From Sambucus nigra (taxonomy: Eukaryota; Streptophyta; Magnoliopsida; Dipsacales; Adoxaceae), in assembly GCA_949130495.1 (NCBI GenBank), contig OX422218.1, positions 46,710,823-46,774,822 of the forward strand: a stretch of 64,000 bases of DNA, written 5' to 3'. Position 1 is the first letter of the stretch; every line of letters begins with the position of its first letter. This document shows positions 1 through 10,928 of this stretch, piece after piece. A program made the position numbers and the translations under genes. The notes under the pieces are model-generated. The model had not been told where the DNA came from. It was given only the letters and a program-made list of their open reading frames with translations, and did not search any database.

Positions 1-1042
1 TCTTATGCTATTGAGAAATGTTATGTGTTTTGATAAAAACCACAAACCTAGATTTGATTCTGAATCTATATTGAATATGTGTTTAACACATTATGATGTT
101 GTTTGTTGGAACTCCCAAAAATATTAATTATTAGCATAATTAATGATGGAGTATATGGTGATACCATTAGCTATGGCTAGTGAGGAAATAAAAAGTTGAA
201 AGACCTATTATAAGATATCATTTATGGTAGAGATTGACACAGTCATTTTATCCACAACAATAGAACCATGGCTATTGTAAAATTTTAGAACCGTTATCAC
301 AACGAAAATAATGGCAAATATTTCATAAGCACAACATAGTTTGAGAATTTAAAAACTAATGAATTGTGAGTGTTGACTATGATCGGACTGATGAGAATAG
401 AACCTGACTTATCTTTTGACGAAAGGACTAGTACGGGAGAAGGTGTTTAACAACTAGAAAGGGATCGGACTAAAGCCCTTTGATAAATGAGTCATTTGTG
501 ATGGTAACCCAACATATAGACTGGAGATCAAAAGAAATATGTTCGAAGGGTAATAATAAATCACGAGTGATATGGGTTGAATCATGCGATTATTAATTAA
601 TATAGAATGGGGTTTAACTCCGAGTCCATCCCTATGGAGCATGATATCCTAAAGTGAGTAAAGGATGAGTTGTTATAACTCTTAATGAGATCTATAGCTC
701 TATTTTTAGTGGGGTACCTAGCTACAGGAGTACTCTTGATAGACTCACCTACGTGAGTGTGGAAGTGTGATCGCTTCCTATGGGTATTTTGGGCAAATTC
801 CTAGAGCATTCACTAGATTGGGATAGAAGCACATGGTTGTAATGTGCTAGCTATTAGAACTACACCCAAGTAGGGTTGTGTGTGGGATGTTGTCTGAGAT
901 AGAGTTCAAAACTACGGTTAGTCTAGTATATTCTGAATCATCTTTACTACGTAAAGATTCAAGTCGAAAGACACCTTTGCTTATGCACAATTCTATGGAT
1001 TATTGCTCGATATTATGGTTTCAAATTTTTCAAGTGAGGGAT
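1..1042 (+). mobile_element. 3' non-coding tail of an LTR retrotransposon (putative copia)
   Basis: No protein of any family could be recognised here, and both strands are full of stops. The segment ends in a purine-rich run (AAGTGAGGGAT, 1032-1042) directly before TGTTGGAAC. That is the usual arrangement of a polypurine tract against a Ty1/copia 3' LTR. I infer that the stretch is the untranslated 3' interior of a copia-like element whose pol lies left of the window. It could instead be unrelated intergenic DNA next to a chance match. Confidence 0.35.
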
Positions 1043-1625
1043 TGTTGGAACAGTTATCATTAAATGATAACTGCCTTTTGCAAAAGTTGAATATTGTAGT
1101 GGGGCATAATTGCCACCCACCCTTTTGAACCCACTAGACACGGCATTCGGGTTTTACTCCCACTATCATCTAATTGTTTACTTGACCGTTATCCTCATAA
1201 TTAATATATGGCCATTAGACTCCATTAGTAAACACACAGAACTAAAGAAAAATTCTGCAGAGAGAACAAAAGAAAAATTCTGCAAGAGAGAACTTCTACT
1301 TGTTCCGGCTAATTTGTTTTTTAGAAACTTCTTTCCTACAAAATTTTATACACAGAACATGGAATAATTAATCTTCCACAAGATTAATTATATTTCAAGA
1401 TTCGAGCAATATATATATACGAATTGGATTGTGCTACCAATTCGTATTTTATTAGAGGATGTTTTATCCTGGGGGTGACGAGGCTATTGAGACTGTCGGC
1501 ACAATTTGTGCAGGGCCGCGAAACAGCTTAAAGACAGGGACTTTGTTCGTGACTCAGCCATATTTATAGACTGTCTAGTTTCGGATTTCTTATATTTTTG
1601 CGGCCTCAGTTTATCAGCTCCTAAT
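1043..1625 (+). mobile_element. Putative copia 3' LTR, 3' end lost
   Basis: The piece starts TGTTGGAACAG right after a purine tract. It carries a TATA-rich stretch near 1410 and a short direct repeat (AAAGAAAAATTCTGCA, twice between about 1245 and 1290). A GC-richer block near 1470-1550 resembles an R/U5 region. No clean ...CA end or target duplication was found, and recognisable minus-strand coding matter of another element begins near 1700. The LTR is therefore probably truncated by, or joined to, the neighbouring relic. No second LTR copy is present to confirm it. Confidence 0.4.
1051..1073. repeat. Perfect short palindrome at LTR tip
   Basis: Two 11-base arms (CAGTTATCATT and its exact complement) are separated by one base, eight bases inside the proposed LTR start. 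It may form a hairpin in the transcript or mark an integrase end. Chance is possible in AT-rich DNA. Confidence 0.6.
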
Positions 1626-1699
1626 TGGGTTATTACGTTCCTTATTTACTTCTACATTTAAATTGTTGCTAAAACACAAGCTTAAATGTATCTTTGCGA

Positions 1700-2290
1700 G
1701 CATTATTCCTAACTTTGGCCATCTCTCCACCTTCATGTGTTCTGTCTTTGACGTTGAAAGTAACACGACCCACATGAGATACTTTCTCCTCCCTGATATA
1801 TTTAATGTTGTAATAGAAACTGGCCAATACTTCACGCCAAATGGGCAAGTTAAAAACTCATCCTTCAACTGCAATGGATATCGACTTCGGAAAAGTGTTG
1901 TTCCTCATGACACAAATTCGTGCCCATATCAGATCTTCTCCCGCATGAGTCTCCTCGTCAATTTTAACAAACCCTCCGCATATCTCTAATGGCTTTGAAC
2001 ACTTCCTCACCCTAGAGATGTAGATGGAGACCCATCACCCTAATTTAACAAGTTAACGAGGTACTTAAATTTTTAACGCTATAGCCCAAGGGGTGTCATT
2101 CATCCAAGAACCATGGGACACCGTTAACACCCAAGTTCTTCAACTTCAACACCCTCTCCCCTTCGCTGGATGATGCAAAGACGAAGAAGAATGCATGGGG
2201 ATTCAAGTGATGAACCACCACTCCGCCCACTGGTCACCAGTGCTCATTCACCAATAATTTTAAACTGTTTAACATTGGACGTGTATCCAC
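1700..2290 (-). pseudogene. DUF4283-type retroelement ORF1 relic
   Basis: Reading the minus strand from about 2290 to 1750 and allowing frame changes gives a recognisable order. A stretch with NGVPWFLDE comes first, then CGGFVKIDEETHAGEDLIWARI, then FNLPIWREV. This order (W-rich strand, G-hydrophobic-x-x-D-x-x-T, WARI/V, then a short strand) is typical of the plant DUF4283 domain. That domain is found in the first ORF of plant LINEs and in related retroelement proteins that bind nucleic acid. The start is lost and there are several stops and frameshifts. A plus-strand frame over the same bases is its shadow. Family assignment is from memory of the pattern and is moderate. Confidence 0.5.
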
Positions 2291-2739
2291 ATGCTTACAA
2301 ACATGACCCACAAATGCTCGTCGGAAAAACCTGATTATTAAAGCATAAGAACCATCTTTTATACTCAGATCTGTCAGAGCATTTTATCCCACCTTAACAT
2401 TTATAAAGGAAAATGGCCACAACTCTACCCTGGAAGCTTGTATATACGTCTTCTTCGTCTACTCAGATAAGTGTGAGAGAGAGGCTTAGGTTTTTTTCAT
2501 CCACTACTTACAACACATACATAAATAAACGTAGAAGAAGAGGTGGAAATTACCCCCTTCGATACCCATGCCCTAAAATCATTTCCCTTTTGATTTCTAG
2601 AAATTTTGTGCTCATAACACCTAAACACGTACATGAAATTGTAGAGTTTATATGGTAATACAGATAATACAGGCAATCAAGCAAAAATAAGTTATATATG
2701 TAGTACTTACTCTCTCCAATATTCAAATCCATCTTGCGA

Positions 2740-4130
2740 TTCAAAGACATGGAAAATTTCTTTCTCGTATTTCATATCGATGAGTTTCCCTCTTTGGGTT
2801 CCCTAAAGGCAATTCATCCTCGAACTCATCATGTTACTCAATCAGTCATTATCTATGAGTATTAAACTTCCTAAGACCTTGTTATGGCATATGTTCCTGG
2901 TTGTATAACAATGATTATCCTGTTATATATTCTTCCGCAATTGACCCTCCAATATCACATGTATTCTTAACATAATATTTAAAGTTTTTCATTAAACACT
3001 CAAAATGATACATCCAGTGATACTTGAAAGGTTCACACAAAAAATCCGCATCGCATAAATTTCGAAGAAGGTGAATGCTGATGTCAAAGAAGGACGAAGG
3101 AAAATACTTCTCCAAGATACAAGTCACATTGACTAAAGTAGATTTTACAACCTTAATGCACTTTATGTTTACCAGTTTTGCACATACTAAGGTAAACCAC
3201 CAACTAATATGCATAATTTCTCCGGGGAGATCTCTGTGCTCAGAACAAAATGCCTAAATAACAAAAGGATTAATTGGATGATGAAGACCCAGTCATGAGA
3301 CTTGTACTATTTTAGGTCATTTGTTTGGTAGCTTATAACCCTGCACAAATTATCGGAATAACCAATTGGAGTATTCAAGTTGAACAACGTGTCTAGGAGG
3401 GTATTTTTTCTCACTAGTAGTCATATCCAAATCATTCAAGCTCTTTTTTATTCATGGATAACTATCTAGTAATGTGTTTTCTTTCACGAGAATGCCATTA
3501 GCCCACTTAAGAACTCCATTTACACTATTGCTCGAAAAAATAAATTGAATCTTCAAATTTTGCAAACCGATCATTGTGTACAATATTGAGTCATCTTTCT
3601 TGCCACTTTTATACAAAAGTGTAGGAACATCCACTTTCAACCGTATGTACTACATATCTTCGAGTAAATCATCATCAACTTGTTCATTCACTTTATAATA
3701 ATGTACATTATCCTTATCAATAGGCTGGTGGTTTTGATGGCGATGGACAACATAAGCATCATTAATAAGGTGTGTCGAAGGACGCTACGCTGGAAGATCA
3801 TTCACTACTTTTACATGGTGGAGTTCCATCACGTGATCGGTAACTGATAATTCTTTTGGAACATAAGGTACAATATTTTCCCCGTAGAAGGTGCATATAT
3901 TATAATCTTGATACATACCCCATATTAGTAAATGCAATTCAACGTCTTCTAAAGACTTAAAATTTTCATTCATACAATGTTTGCATGGACACGGAATATT
4001 GATATTGTTAATATTTCTATATGAATATTTGATAAATTCTCGAACACCCTTTACATGCTAATAAGACACACTTTGACTCTCTACCATCCACTAATATTAT
4101 TATACGAAAGACATTAAGTAGTCTTTAAAA
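2740..4130 (-). pseudogene. CACTA (En/Spm) TNP2-type transposase, core deleted
   Basis: Two non-catalytic parts of a TNP2-type transposase lie in the expected order on the minus strand. Near 4100-3785 is a transposase-associated domain: GVREFIKYSYRN, then a C-x-C-x2-C knuckle (PCPCKHC), then HLLIWGMYQDY and FYGE. Near 3214-2915 is a DUF4218-like domain with FPSSFFDISIHLL, a WMY motif (YHWMYHFE) and GSIAEEYI. In full-length proteins the large DDE catalytic domain lies between them. Here only about 570 bp remain and no catalytic motif was seen, so the gene cannot make an active enzyme. Stops and frameshifts add to the damage. The CACTA terminal repeats were not found. Confidence 0.72.
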
Positions 4131-4317
4131 TTCAAGTCACATATATAAATAGGTTGAAATGGAGGTCATGTTGGATATAAGAACTCTGAGTTTATAATTC
4201 AAGCATAATCATTCAACCCAAGAAAATTCATTCAAAATCATTCAATAAATAAGGAATAAAATTAAACAAATTAATATTCTATTAAACCAAACAAATGTCC
4301 CATATAATCAAATACTG

Positions 4318-4971
4318 TCATTTTATTCCAAAAGAAAACATTGTTCGACACTTATTCCTAGCTAACAAATGAATTTGATAGGAAATAAAATATCTATGAT
4401 CATATTTTAATAGAGGACCTTCACCGAAGTTATCATGCTCATGATCATCTCCGCAACCCTCGTATATTTTATCAAACAATATCTGAGCCTCACCACAACT
4501 AAAAGGCATTTGTGAACAGATTTTCTAGCATTCATTGAAATGAGAGCGTAAATTCTAATGACCATGGTATTGGATAAGTCCCTTATATATTACTCCACGC
4601 CATAATCATCATGAATGGACGATGATGATCCATGTAATGTTGAAGGAACATAGTCCATTCACTGGAGTCAACATTCAGAGGATCCTCTCTTGAACTATCA
4701 TATATTTTATCAACCAATATATAAGCCTCACCCACCTCCAAAGGGCAGCCGAGGATAGGTGCGACGTTCATGAAAACGAGCGTTCACATGATAGTGACCC
4801 TTCTTTTGGAGAAGCCCCTAAATAATACTCGTAACCGTAGTCATGCTGCATGGATGATGATGAACCATAAAATGTTGCACGATGAGTCACTTTGTAGGGG
4901 AATGGTACAAGAGGAGACACTTGGAAGGAGAAACCTTGAGCCATAGGAAATGGGAATGTTTGAGGAGGCAT
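4318..4971 (-). repeat. Tandemly duplicated ~235-bp module upstream of the CACTA transposase
   Basis: Segments at about 4467-4500 and 4700-4738 (TATTTTATCAA...CCTCACC) match with an offset near 235 bp. A second pair at about 4605-4650 and 4850-4890 (GATGATGAACCAT-like) matches with a similar offset, giving two to three units. On the minus strand the units encode similar short peptides (GEAYILVDKIYD and GEAQILFDKIYE), so a coding segment seems to have been duplicated. The peptide further upstream (4971-4768) is rich in P, F, S and Y. The function is unknown; a linker or accessory protein of the CACTA element is likely. Confidence 0.5.
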
Positions 4972-4984
4972 TTGGGAGGGGAAA

Positions 4985-6480
4985 CCATGTTATTGGCTAA
5001 ACAATTGGGCTAACCCACTTATCAATGCATGTTATTTTGTCTGGATCGACATGTAACTCTTCAATGAAGAGATATCATCTAATAACGGTTCCATGTGCTA
5101 TAATTTGGTACATAGCATATGTCAGAGCACACCTTTTTTCCTCTTTATTTTTTCCTTCCTAAGTACCACAGATAACGGCATAGGGGTTGCACTCTAACTG
5201 ACTGCTCATCATGCATTCTTTCATTTATTGTAGCCTAATATTATATTTATGACTATAATTTCAACATTATTTTATTATAGAGTGCATATATATGAGGATT
5301 AAATTCAAACACACCAGAGTTGGAGCAACATTGTCGAGAATTTATTTGTCTCTTTATCTTATCAGCCATCTAAGGACAACTAACCTGATTATAATATTTA
5401 CCTTCTTTTGGAATCCCCTTGGTATTGCCCACTCATTCACCCTTAAAATCATCATATTATTTTTCCCCAAGTTTTTGGGCATTAACTTACTTTCCCAGTT
5501 TTATTTATTTGTCTCCCTCTCAGTTAGTTTTTTCTCCATGGCCTCATTATCCAAGACGTTTTTCCATTAGTCCATGGGCATTTGAAAAATTTTGGGAACT
5601 CTATTATTCCACCCCAAATTATCACGACTTGATGCCTTACTTGGGAAAAAATCTTTTGAAGGTTCTTTAGATAGGTTCTCATATGTTAACTTACTCAAGA
5701 AATAACCGTTTCCTTTGAATCGGGTGGTAATGTAAAACTCTAAAAAAAATTATGCCACACGTCATCCATTATGGCAGGATGAACCTTCTTCTAGTTATAT
5801 CATCCCTTGACGCCCACAATCATCTTTCTTAAAGACAAATAGCGGACTTTAAAAATATGGACGTTAGCCTTTTTACCAGTAGGTATCCCAAAATCGAAGA
5901 ACCCAAATGGGCTTCTTATCATTTTCGTAGGATTCCTCGATAACAGGAGGTGGGGGTGTTGAATTATCGGGGGTTTGTTGAGTTTGGTAACTCAAATATG
6001 GAGTGATATGCTCAACTTGTGGTGAGCTATAGTATTGCCCACCTGTAGGTGAAAATAAGTGAGGTTGGGGTGTATTAGAGGATCGAGTTGGAGGTGTTCC
6101 GTTATTTTATTGATTAGCTCCGATCCAGTTCCATATTACCAATAATTAAAAAAAGATACGAATGTACGAAAATCATGTTTACGACGATATATATGCATAT
6201 ACCTTTTCAAACTACTGTTAAAATACGCTCGCTGTGTCTGATTTTTATCCAATCAGAATTAGTTTTTAGAAATTTATGAAAATTTTCACGCGACCAATTG
6301 GGCAGAAGCATATATACGATTGATGTATAAAGGTCTGTGATAGAAACTCGATAAAAATTCTTCTTTAAACTATTTTCAAGCTCACTTTTAATGTGCATAC
6401 GCTGTGAGACATCAAAATCTAGGTGAACGCTCTCTTTACGGAGTTGTACCTATAGTGGATGGATATTTTTTCTGCGTTTT
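4985..6480 (-). pseudogene. Possible second CACTA-encoded protein (TNPA-like) relic
   Basis: On the minus strand near 6110-5930 is a P/T/Q/S-rich stretch (SPTGGQYYSSPQVEHI), followed after a frameshift by IPTGKKANVHIFKVRYLSLR and then FTLPPDSKETV near 5730. A low-complexity N-terminal region followed by a basic domain fits plant transposon accessory proteins of the TNPA or Transposase_24 kind. I cannot confirm the family. Around 5280-5000 is a further short stretch resembling a C-terminal coiled segment (DDISSLKSYMSIQTK). Everything is broken by stops. The minus frame at 6398-6207 is open but unrecognised. Confidence 0.28.
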
Positions 6481-6870
6481 CTAATAGTGTCACTAACGTG
6501 AGTTCCCTGCCGAGATCATGAAAGAAAAATATATTATATAAGGCCTCATCCCAACATTCTGGCAAGGGAAATGTAATATAATCGAATAGGTACGCTTGCG
6601 AGAGATCAACTCCACGATGTATAACGTAATTAAATTATTTAATTTTCCTATTCTCGTACATGTAAATAAGAGATCACTCTATATGATGCACACTAATAAA
6701 ATATGATTTAGTGCGGTATAATTACAACCTCTCTTACTCTTGTTCAAAGTAATTATTATCGTCACTCATTTTTCTTACAAATATGTAGAAGGATGGTGTG
6801 AATATGAGTCTTAGAGGTAATGGATCTAATTAATACTAAACTAATTATTATTTTCCATCCGATAAATAAC
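6481..6870. other. AT-rich stretch, nothing recognised
   Basis: Both strands are broken by stops and no repeat, element end or RNA gene was seen. Confidence 0.5.
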
Positions 6871-7039
6871 ACAACAATTCCAATCTATGTTCATTTTAAT
6901 TATATTGATCCTAAAATTACTTTGTGTCCACAAAATATGAAAGCCCTTCCACCATTTTGTGTTCACCCAAACACAAATCACACAAGGAAGGTATGAACGC
7001 GGTCACATGAGTCAACCAAACACACACACACACACACAC

Positions 7040-7102
<63 letters not shown>

Positions 7103-7600
7103 CCCTCACAATATCAATAAGTCCAATTTAAGTTCATTTTAATTATACTAATCCTAAAATTACTATGTGTCCACCAAATGTGCAAGTCCTTCCACCAATA
7201 TATATTCACCTGAACAACAACCACTTAAGGAAGGGTGGAACACAGTCAAAATAGTTAACCAAACAAATATATGCATTAATATTCATTCGTACAACATCAA
7301 AAAGTCCTATTTAAGTTCATATTAATTAAATTAATAATAAAAATACTCTGTGTACACCAAATGTCCAAGCCATTCCACCAATTTGTATTCACCCAAACAT
7401 GAACCACATAAGGGAGGGTCCACAACCATTAACAAAAATAATATATCCATTAATATTCATCTGCATAGTATCAACTAGTTCAATTTAACTTCATTGTAAT
7501 TAAATTAATCCTAAAATTACCATGTGTTCACAAAATGTGTATGCCGTCTCAACAATTTGTGTTCACACAAACAACAAGCACTTAAGTAAAATTACTTATA
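6871..7600. repeat. Degenerate ~180-bp tandem repeat, four units
   Basis: The anchor TTCATTTTAAT and its variants recurs at about 6890, 7133, 7316 and 7490. Each is followed by CTAAAATTAC, a GTGTNCAC block, CCTTCCACCA, TTCACCCAAACA and an AAGGAAGG-like block. Spacings are about 243, 183 and 174 bp. The first unit is longer because a CA/TA microsatellite has expanded inside it. The unit length is in the range of plant satellites, but four diverged units are also compatible with subterminal repeats of a DNA transposon. Confidence 0.7.
7020..7100. repeat. CA/TA compound microsatellite
   Basis: (CA)n is followed by a long (TA)n run inside the first ~180-bp unit. It has no coding content. Confidence 0.95.
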
Positions 7601-7610
7601 TAAAGAAATA

Positions 7611-7738
7611 ACCTAGAACGAGAAGAAAACATGTAAACATATTATTAAATATGTAATAATATCAAATTACTATATTCTAAACATGTAATTTATGTATCTC
7701 ATGTCACTCAAAACATTCATTTAGCTAGAAAATGTGTC

Positions 7739-7789
<51 letters not shown>

Positions 7790-8099
7790 TGTGTGTGTGT
7801 GTGTGTGTACATGTGCACATTTGAGTATGTGTGTATATATATATATGCATGAGTGTGTGCATATATATGTTCAATTTTGTAAAAGTATATATGTGTGTGC
7901 GGTTGTGTATGTGTGTGCGCGTGAGTATATAAGGGGCTTCATGTATATATAGAAATTCCTATATTTATATATTCGCTTTAACATGAATAATTTCTTTTCG
8001 GGTTCAAGTATTGATTTCTCTGAGTGGAGGTGTGTGTGTGTGTGTATGTAGTACTGCTCTTGTGTCGACTGTCTCACATGTTAATAGTGCGGACTGGAC
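7611..8099. repeat. Microsatellite-rich spacer
   Basis: Dominated by TA and TG runs (7738-7810, 7830-7860, 8029-8046). Open frames here encode only cysteine/valine or tyrosine/isoleucine low-complexity peptides and are not genes. The recognisable chromovirus pol begins just after it, so the 5' part of that element has been lost at or near this spacer. Confidence 0.85.
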
Positions 8100-8927
8100 A
8101 TGTGTCACCAGGTTGCCACTGAGCCAGAAAATAGAATTTGTCCTCAACTTAACACTGGGGACGAGACCGATTGCTAGAGCACTGTATTTTATGGATCCTT
8201 CAGATATGCGGGAGCTGAGAGAGCATATTCAGAAGCAATTGGGTCAGGGTTTCATTCGGCAGAGTACATCGCCTTGGGGTTCTTCGGTGTTGTTTGTGAA
8301 GAAAAGGGATGGTTCTCTTTGCTTGTGCGTGGATTACAGGGAGTTGAATAAGGTTAAGATAATGAATAAGTATCTGTTACCTATAATTGATGATTTATTT
8401 GATCAGTTGATAGGGTTTGGGTAATTCTCTAAGATCTATTTGAGGTCAGACTATCACCAATTGCGTATTTAGGAGGAGGTAGTTCCTAAGACCCTTTTCC
8501 GATCGTAGTATGGATCCTACGAGTTCAGGGTGTTTCCAATTGGTCTCAACAATGCTCCTGCAGTGTTCATGGACATCATGAGTAGGGTATTCCAGGAGTT
8601 TCTAGATCAGTTTGTGATAGTATTCATTGATGACATCCTGTTTTACTCACGGACAGAGGAGGAGCACGTCGGGCATTTATGTATGGTTCTACAGACGTTA
8701 TAGGTCCATCAGTTGTACGCTAAATTTAGTGAGTGTTGATTTTGGCTTTGAGAGGTACGGTTTCTTGGCCATATTATGTCCGACAGAGGCATAACTGTCG
8801 ATCTAAGTAAGGTATCATAGGTGAGGGATTAGGGGTAGCCCATGACACCGATCGAGATTCGCAACTTCTTGGTATTGGCCAGATATAACATTTCTTTATT
8901 GAAGGATTATCAAAGATTGTTGGGCCT
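8100..8927 (+). pseudogene. pol (RT): Chromovirus reverse transcriptase (Ty3/gypsy), decayed
   Basis: The RT of a Ty3/gypsy polyprotein copies element RNA into cDNA. The frame starts inside the linker before RT ([17 protein letters not shown]). It continues with [19 protein letters not shown], the VDYRELN motif, and DYHQLRI after a stop. Then come [17 protein letters not shown] and the catalytic FIDDIL, so both active-site aspartates are kept. Stops are at 8422 (TAA), 8470, 8506, 8701 (TAG), 8737 (TGA), 8818, 8830 and 8836 (TAG). A frameshift follows before 8928. Gag, protease, the 5' LTR and the primer site are missing upstream. Confidence 0.93.
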
Positions 8928-9545
8928 TTGATGAACTTGACTCGTAAGGGAGTACCATTTGCATGGAGCGACCATTATGAGTTGGCTTTCGATGAGATGA
9001 AGGATAGATTGATGTCAAAACCCGTACTTGCATTTCCTAGGAGTGGGGAGGAGTATTGGTTCTACACAAATGCATCCTTACATGGACTTGGTGGTGTGTT
9101 GCATCAGGAGGAGAGGGCGATAGCTTATGCGTCTTAGAATATAAATCCCCACGAGAATAATTACTCCACCCAGGACCTGGAGTTGGCGGCAGTCATTTTT
9201 GCGTTGAAAAAATGGAGATATTATCTATTGTGGGAGGAGTTCACATTGTTCTCGGATCATAAGTCACTTTAGTATCTATTCACATAGAAGGATTTAAACA
9301 TGAGGCAGAGGCGATGGTTAAAATTCGTTAAGGACTACCAGTTTGATATACAGTATCATCCTGCTAAGCGTAACGTGGTAACAGACGCGTTGAGACAACG
9401 ACCTATTGGAGACATAGTGGAGGTGTGGAAAGTGAAGTGGAGTGATCTTCTATAGGAAGATGAGGGTGCCATATCGTACATGGATGTTATGACTATCACT
9501 CCCGAGATCATTGTGAGGGTAGTGAAGGCATAGGAAGAGGATTAG
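8928..9545 (+). pseudogene. pol (RH): Chromovirus RNase H domain
   Basis: Continues pol in a new frame. PFAWSDHYELAFDEMKDRL and the alternating PVLAFPRSGEEYWFYTNASL are the tail of RT and the start of RNase H. LHQEERAIAYAS, LELAAVIFALKKW, DHKSL and the RRWLKFVKDYQFDIQYHPAK block follow, all standard for gypsy RNase H. The first catalytic Asp of the usual TDAS motif reads TNAS here, so activity is doubtful. TAG codons at 9135, 9270, 9285, 9453, 9531 and 9543 interrupt it. The one at 9285 replaces a glutamine that is constant in this family (FT-Q-KDLN). Confidence 0.9.
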
Positions 9546-10420
9546 TTATATCAAGATAGCATACGACAATTGTTATCTGAGGGTGCAGAATCTTACTCAG
9601 TCTGCTCAAAGGGAGGCTTGCGCTTTAACTGGAGATTAGTAGTTCCTGAAGATGGGTATTTGAGACATGTTGTTATAACTGAGTCCCACGGTTCAATATT
9701 TTCGATACATCCCAATGGGGATAAGATGTACCAAGGTATAAAGAGACAGTACTGGTGGGCTAGAATGAAGAGAGACATAGAAGAGTTTGTCTCCAAGTGT
9801 GTTACTTGTCAGCTTGTGAAAGTTAACCATTAGAAGCATTCGAGGATGTTATCGCCACGTGAGATTCTCATGTGGAGGTATGAGAGAATATTGATAGACT
9901 TTATTACTGGGCTACCTATGTCGAAATGGGGTCACGATTCGATATGGGTGATAGGTGATCGGATGACCAAGGTACCTCACTTCTTGCCGGTTCGCACAAA
10001 CTACCAGATGATACAATACACGCAGCTATCCATTTCATAGATTATTAAACTGAACGGGGTACCGATTAATCTTTTGTCTGATAGTGAATTTTTTTTGTGT
10101 CACACTTCTTGTAGAGATTTCAGGAGGATATGGGCATAGATTTACTGTTGAGTACGGCATACCACCCTCACATAGATGGGAATCCTAGATTTTAGGGGAG
10201 GGTGGGAAATATAACTTCCATTGGTAGAGTCTGCGTATAACAACTTTTACGAATTTACTATCGATATGGCACCATTCGAGGCATTATATGGGATACCTTA
10301 TCGTTTGCTCGCATGCTGGTTAGAGGTCGGGGACAAAAAGTTATGGGAACCGAAGATGATTAGGGAGATAATTTCCAAGATTGAGTTGATTAGAGGGCGT
10401 ATTCAGATAGCTCAGGATTA
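9546..10420 (+). pseudogene. pol (INT): Chromovirus integrase
   Basis: The integrase joins element cDNA to host DNA. The HHCC zinc module is visible: H in ESHGSIF, H in IHPNGDKMYQ, then CVTC about 30 residues later. The catalytic core follows with IDFITGLPMSKWGHDSIWV (first Asp), a SDSEF-type second Asp site, and a degraded AYHPHIDG segment where the catalytic Glu has been lost (family YHPQTDGQSE). The C-terminal part has ESAYNNFYEFTIDMAPFEALYG. Stops include TAG at 9831. The frame is otherwise open for long stretches, so decay is mostly point mutation. Confidence 0.9.
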
Positions 10421-10916
10421 GTAGAAGAGTTATGTCGATGCCGACAAGAGACATATGGTGTTAGAGGTTGGCGACCAGGTTTTGGTTCGAGTGTCTCCTA
10501 TAAAGGGGATTATGATATTTGGCAAGAGAGTGAAGATAACACCTAGAGATGTGGGACTATTTCTTATGATAGAAAGGGTTTGAATGGTAGCATATCGACT
10601 GGTACTTTCCAGAGCATCTTCGACGGATACACAATGTGTTCCATGCGTCATAACTGAAGAAGTATAAGAGGAGTGAGAGATCTTTATAGCACGTTCAACT
10701 TGAGGAGGTGGACTTACAGATAGACATCTCATATGAGGAGAGGACCATGGCTATTCTCGATCGTGGTGATCTTAAGATGTGGTCCAAGATGGTGCCATTA
10801 GTGCATGTTCAATAGGGACACCCATTCGACAAGGGAGCAGGAGGATGACATGCATGACAAGTATCCAGAGTTATTCACCGTAGGTGCGTCCTAATTTGGG
10901 GGATGAAATTCCTTGT
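10421..10916 (+). pseudogene. Integrase C-terminus and chromodomain (Tekay/Del type)
   Basis: Downstream of integrase are the GDQVLVRVSP and KGIMIFGKRVKITPR blocks of the GPF/Y region. Then come LEEVDLQIDISYEE, MAILDRGDLKMWSK, VPLVHV and, after a frame change, EQEDDMHDKYPELF. This order (YEE, ILDR, VPLVKV-x-W, then E-DDM-x-x-YPELF) is the C-terminal chromodomain of Tekay/Del chromoviruses. It targets integration to modified histones. TAG TAG at 10419-10424 and TGA at 10581 break it. It is the best clue to the clade of this element. Confidence 0.82.
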
Positions 10917-10928
10917 AAGGGGGAAGTA
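10917..10928 (+). promoter_or_regulatory. Polypurine tract of the plus-strand chromovirus
   Basis: AAGGGGGAAGTA lies immediately before the LTR start TGTAATACCC and after a GGGGGATGAAATTCC motif typical of Tekay elements. It is the plus-strand DNA primer site. Confidence 0.88.

Noticed and set aside
1663..1989. 108-codon plus-strand frame
   Set aside because: The minus strand of the same bases shows the DUF4283-like blocks; the plus frame is its shadow.
7734..7952. Open frame rich in Cys and Val
   Set aside because: It is the translation of TG/TA microsatellites, with no real codon structure.
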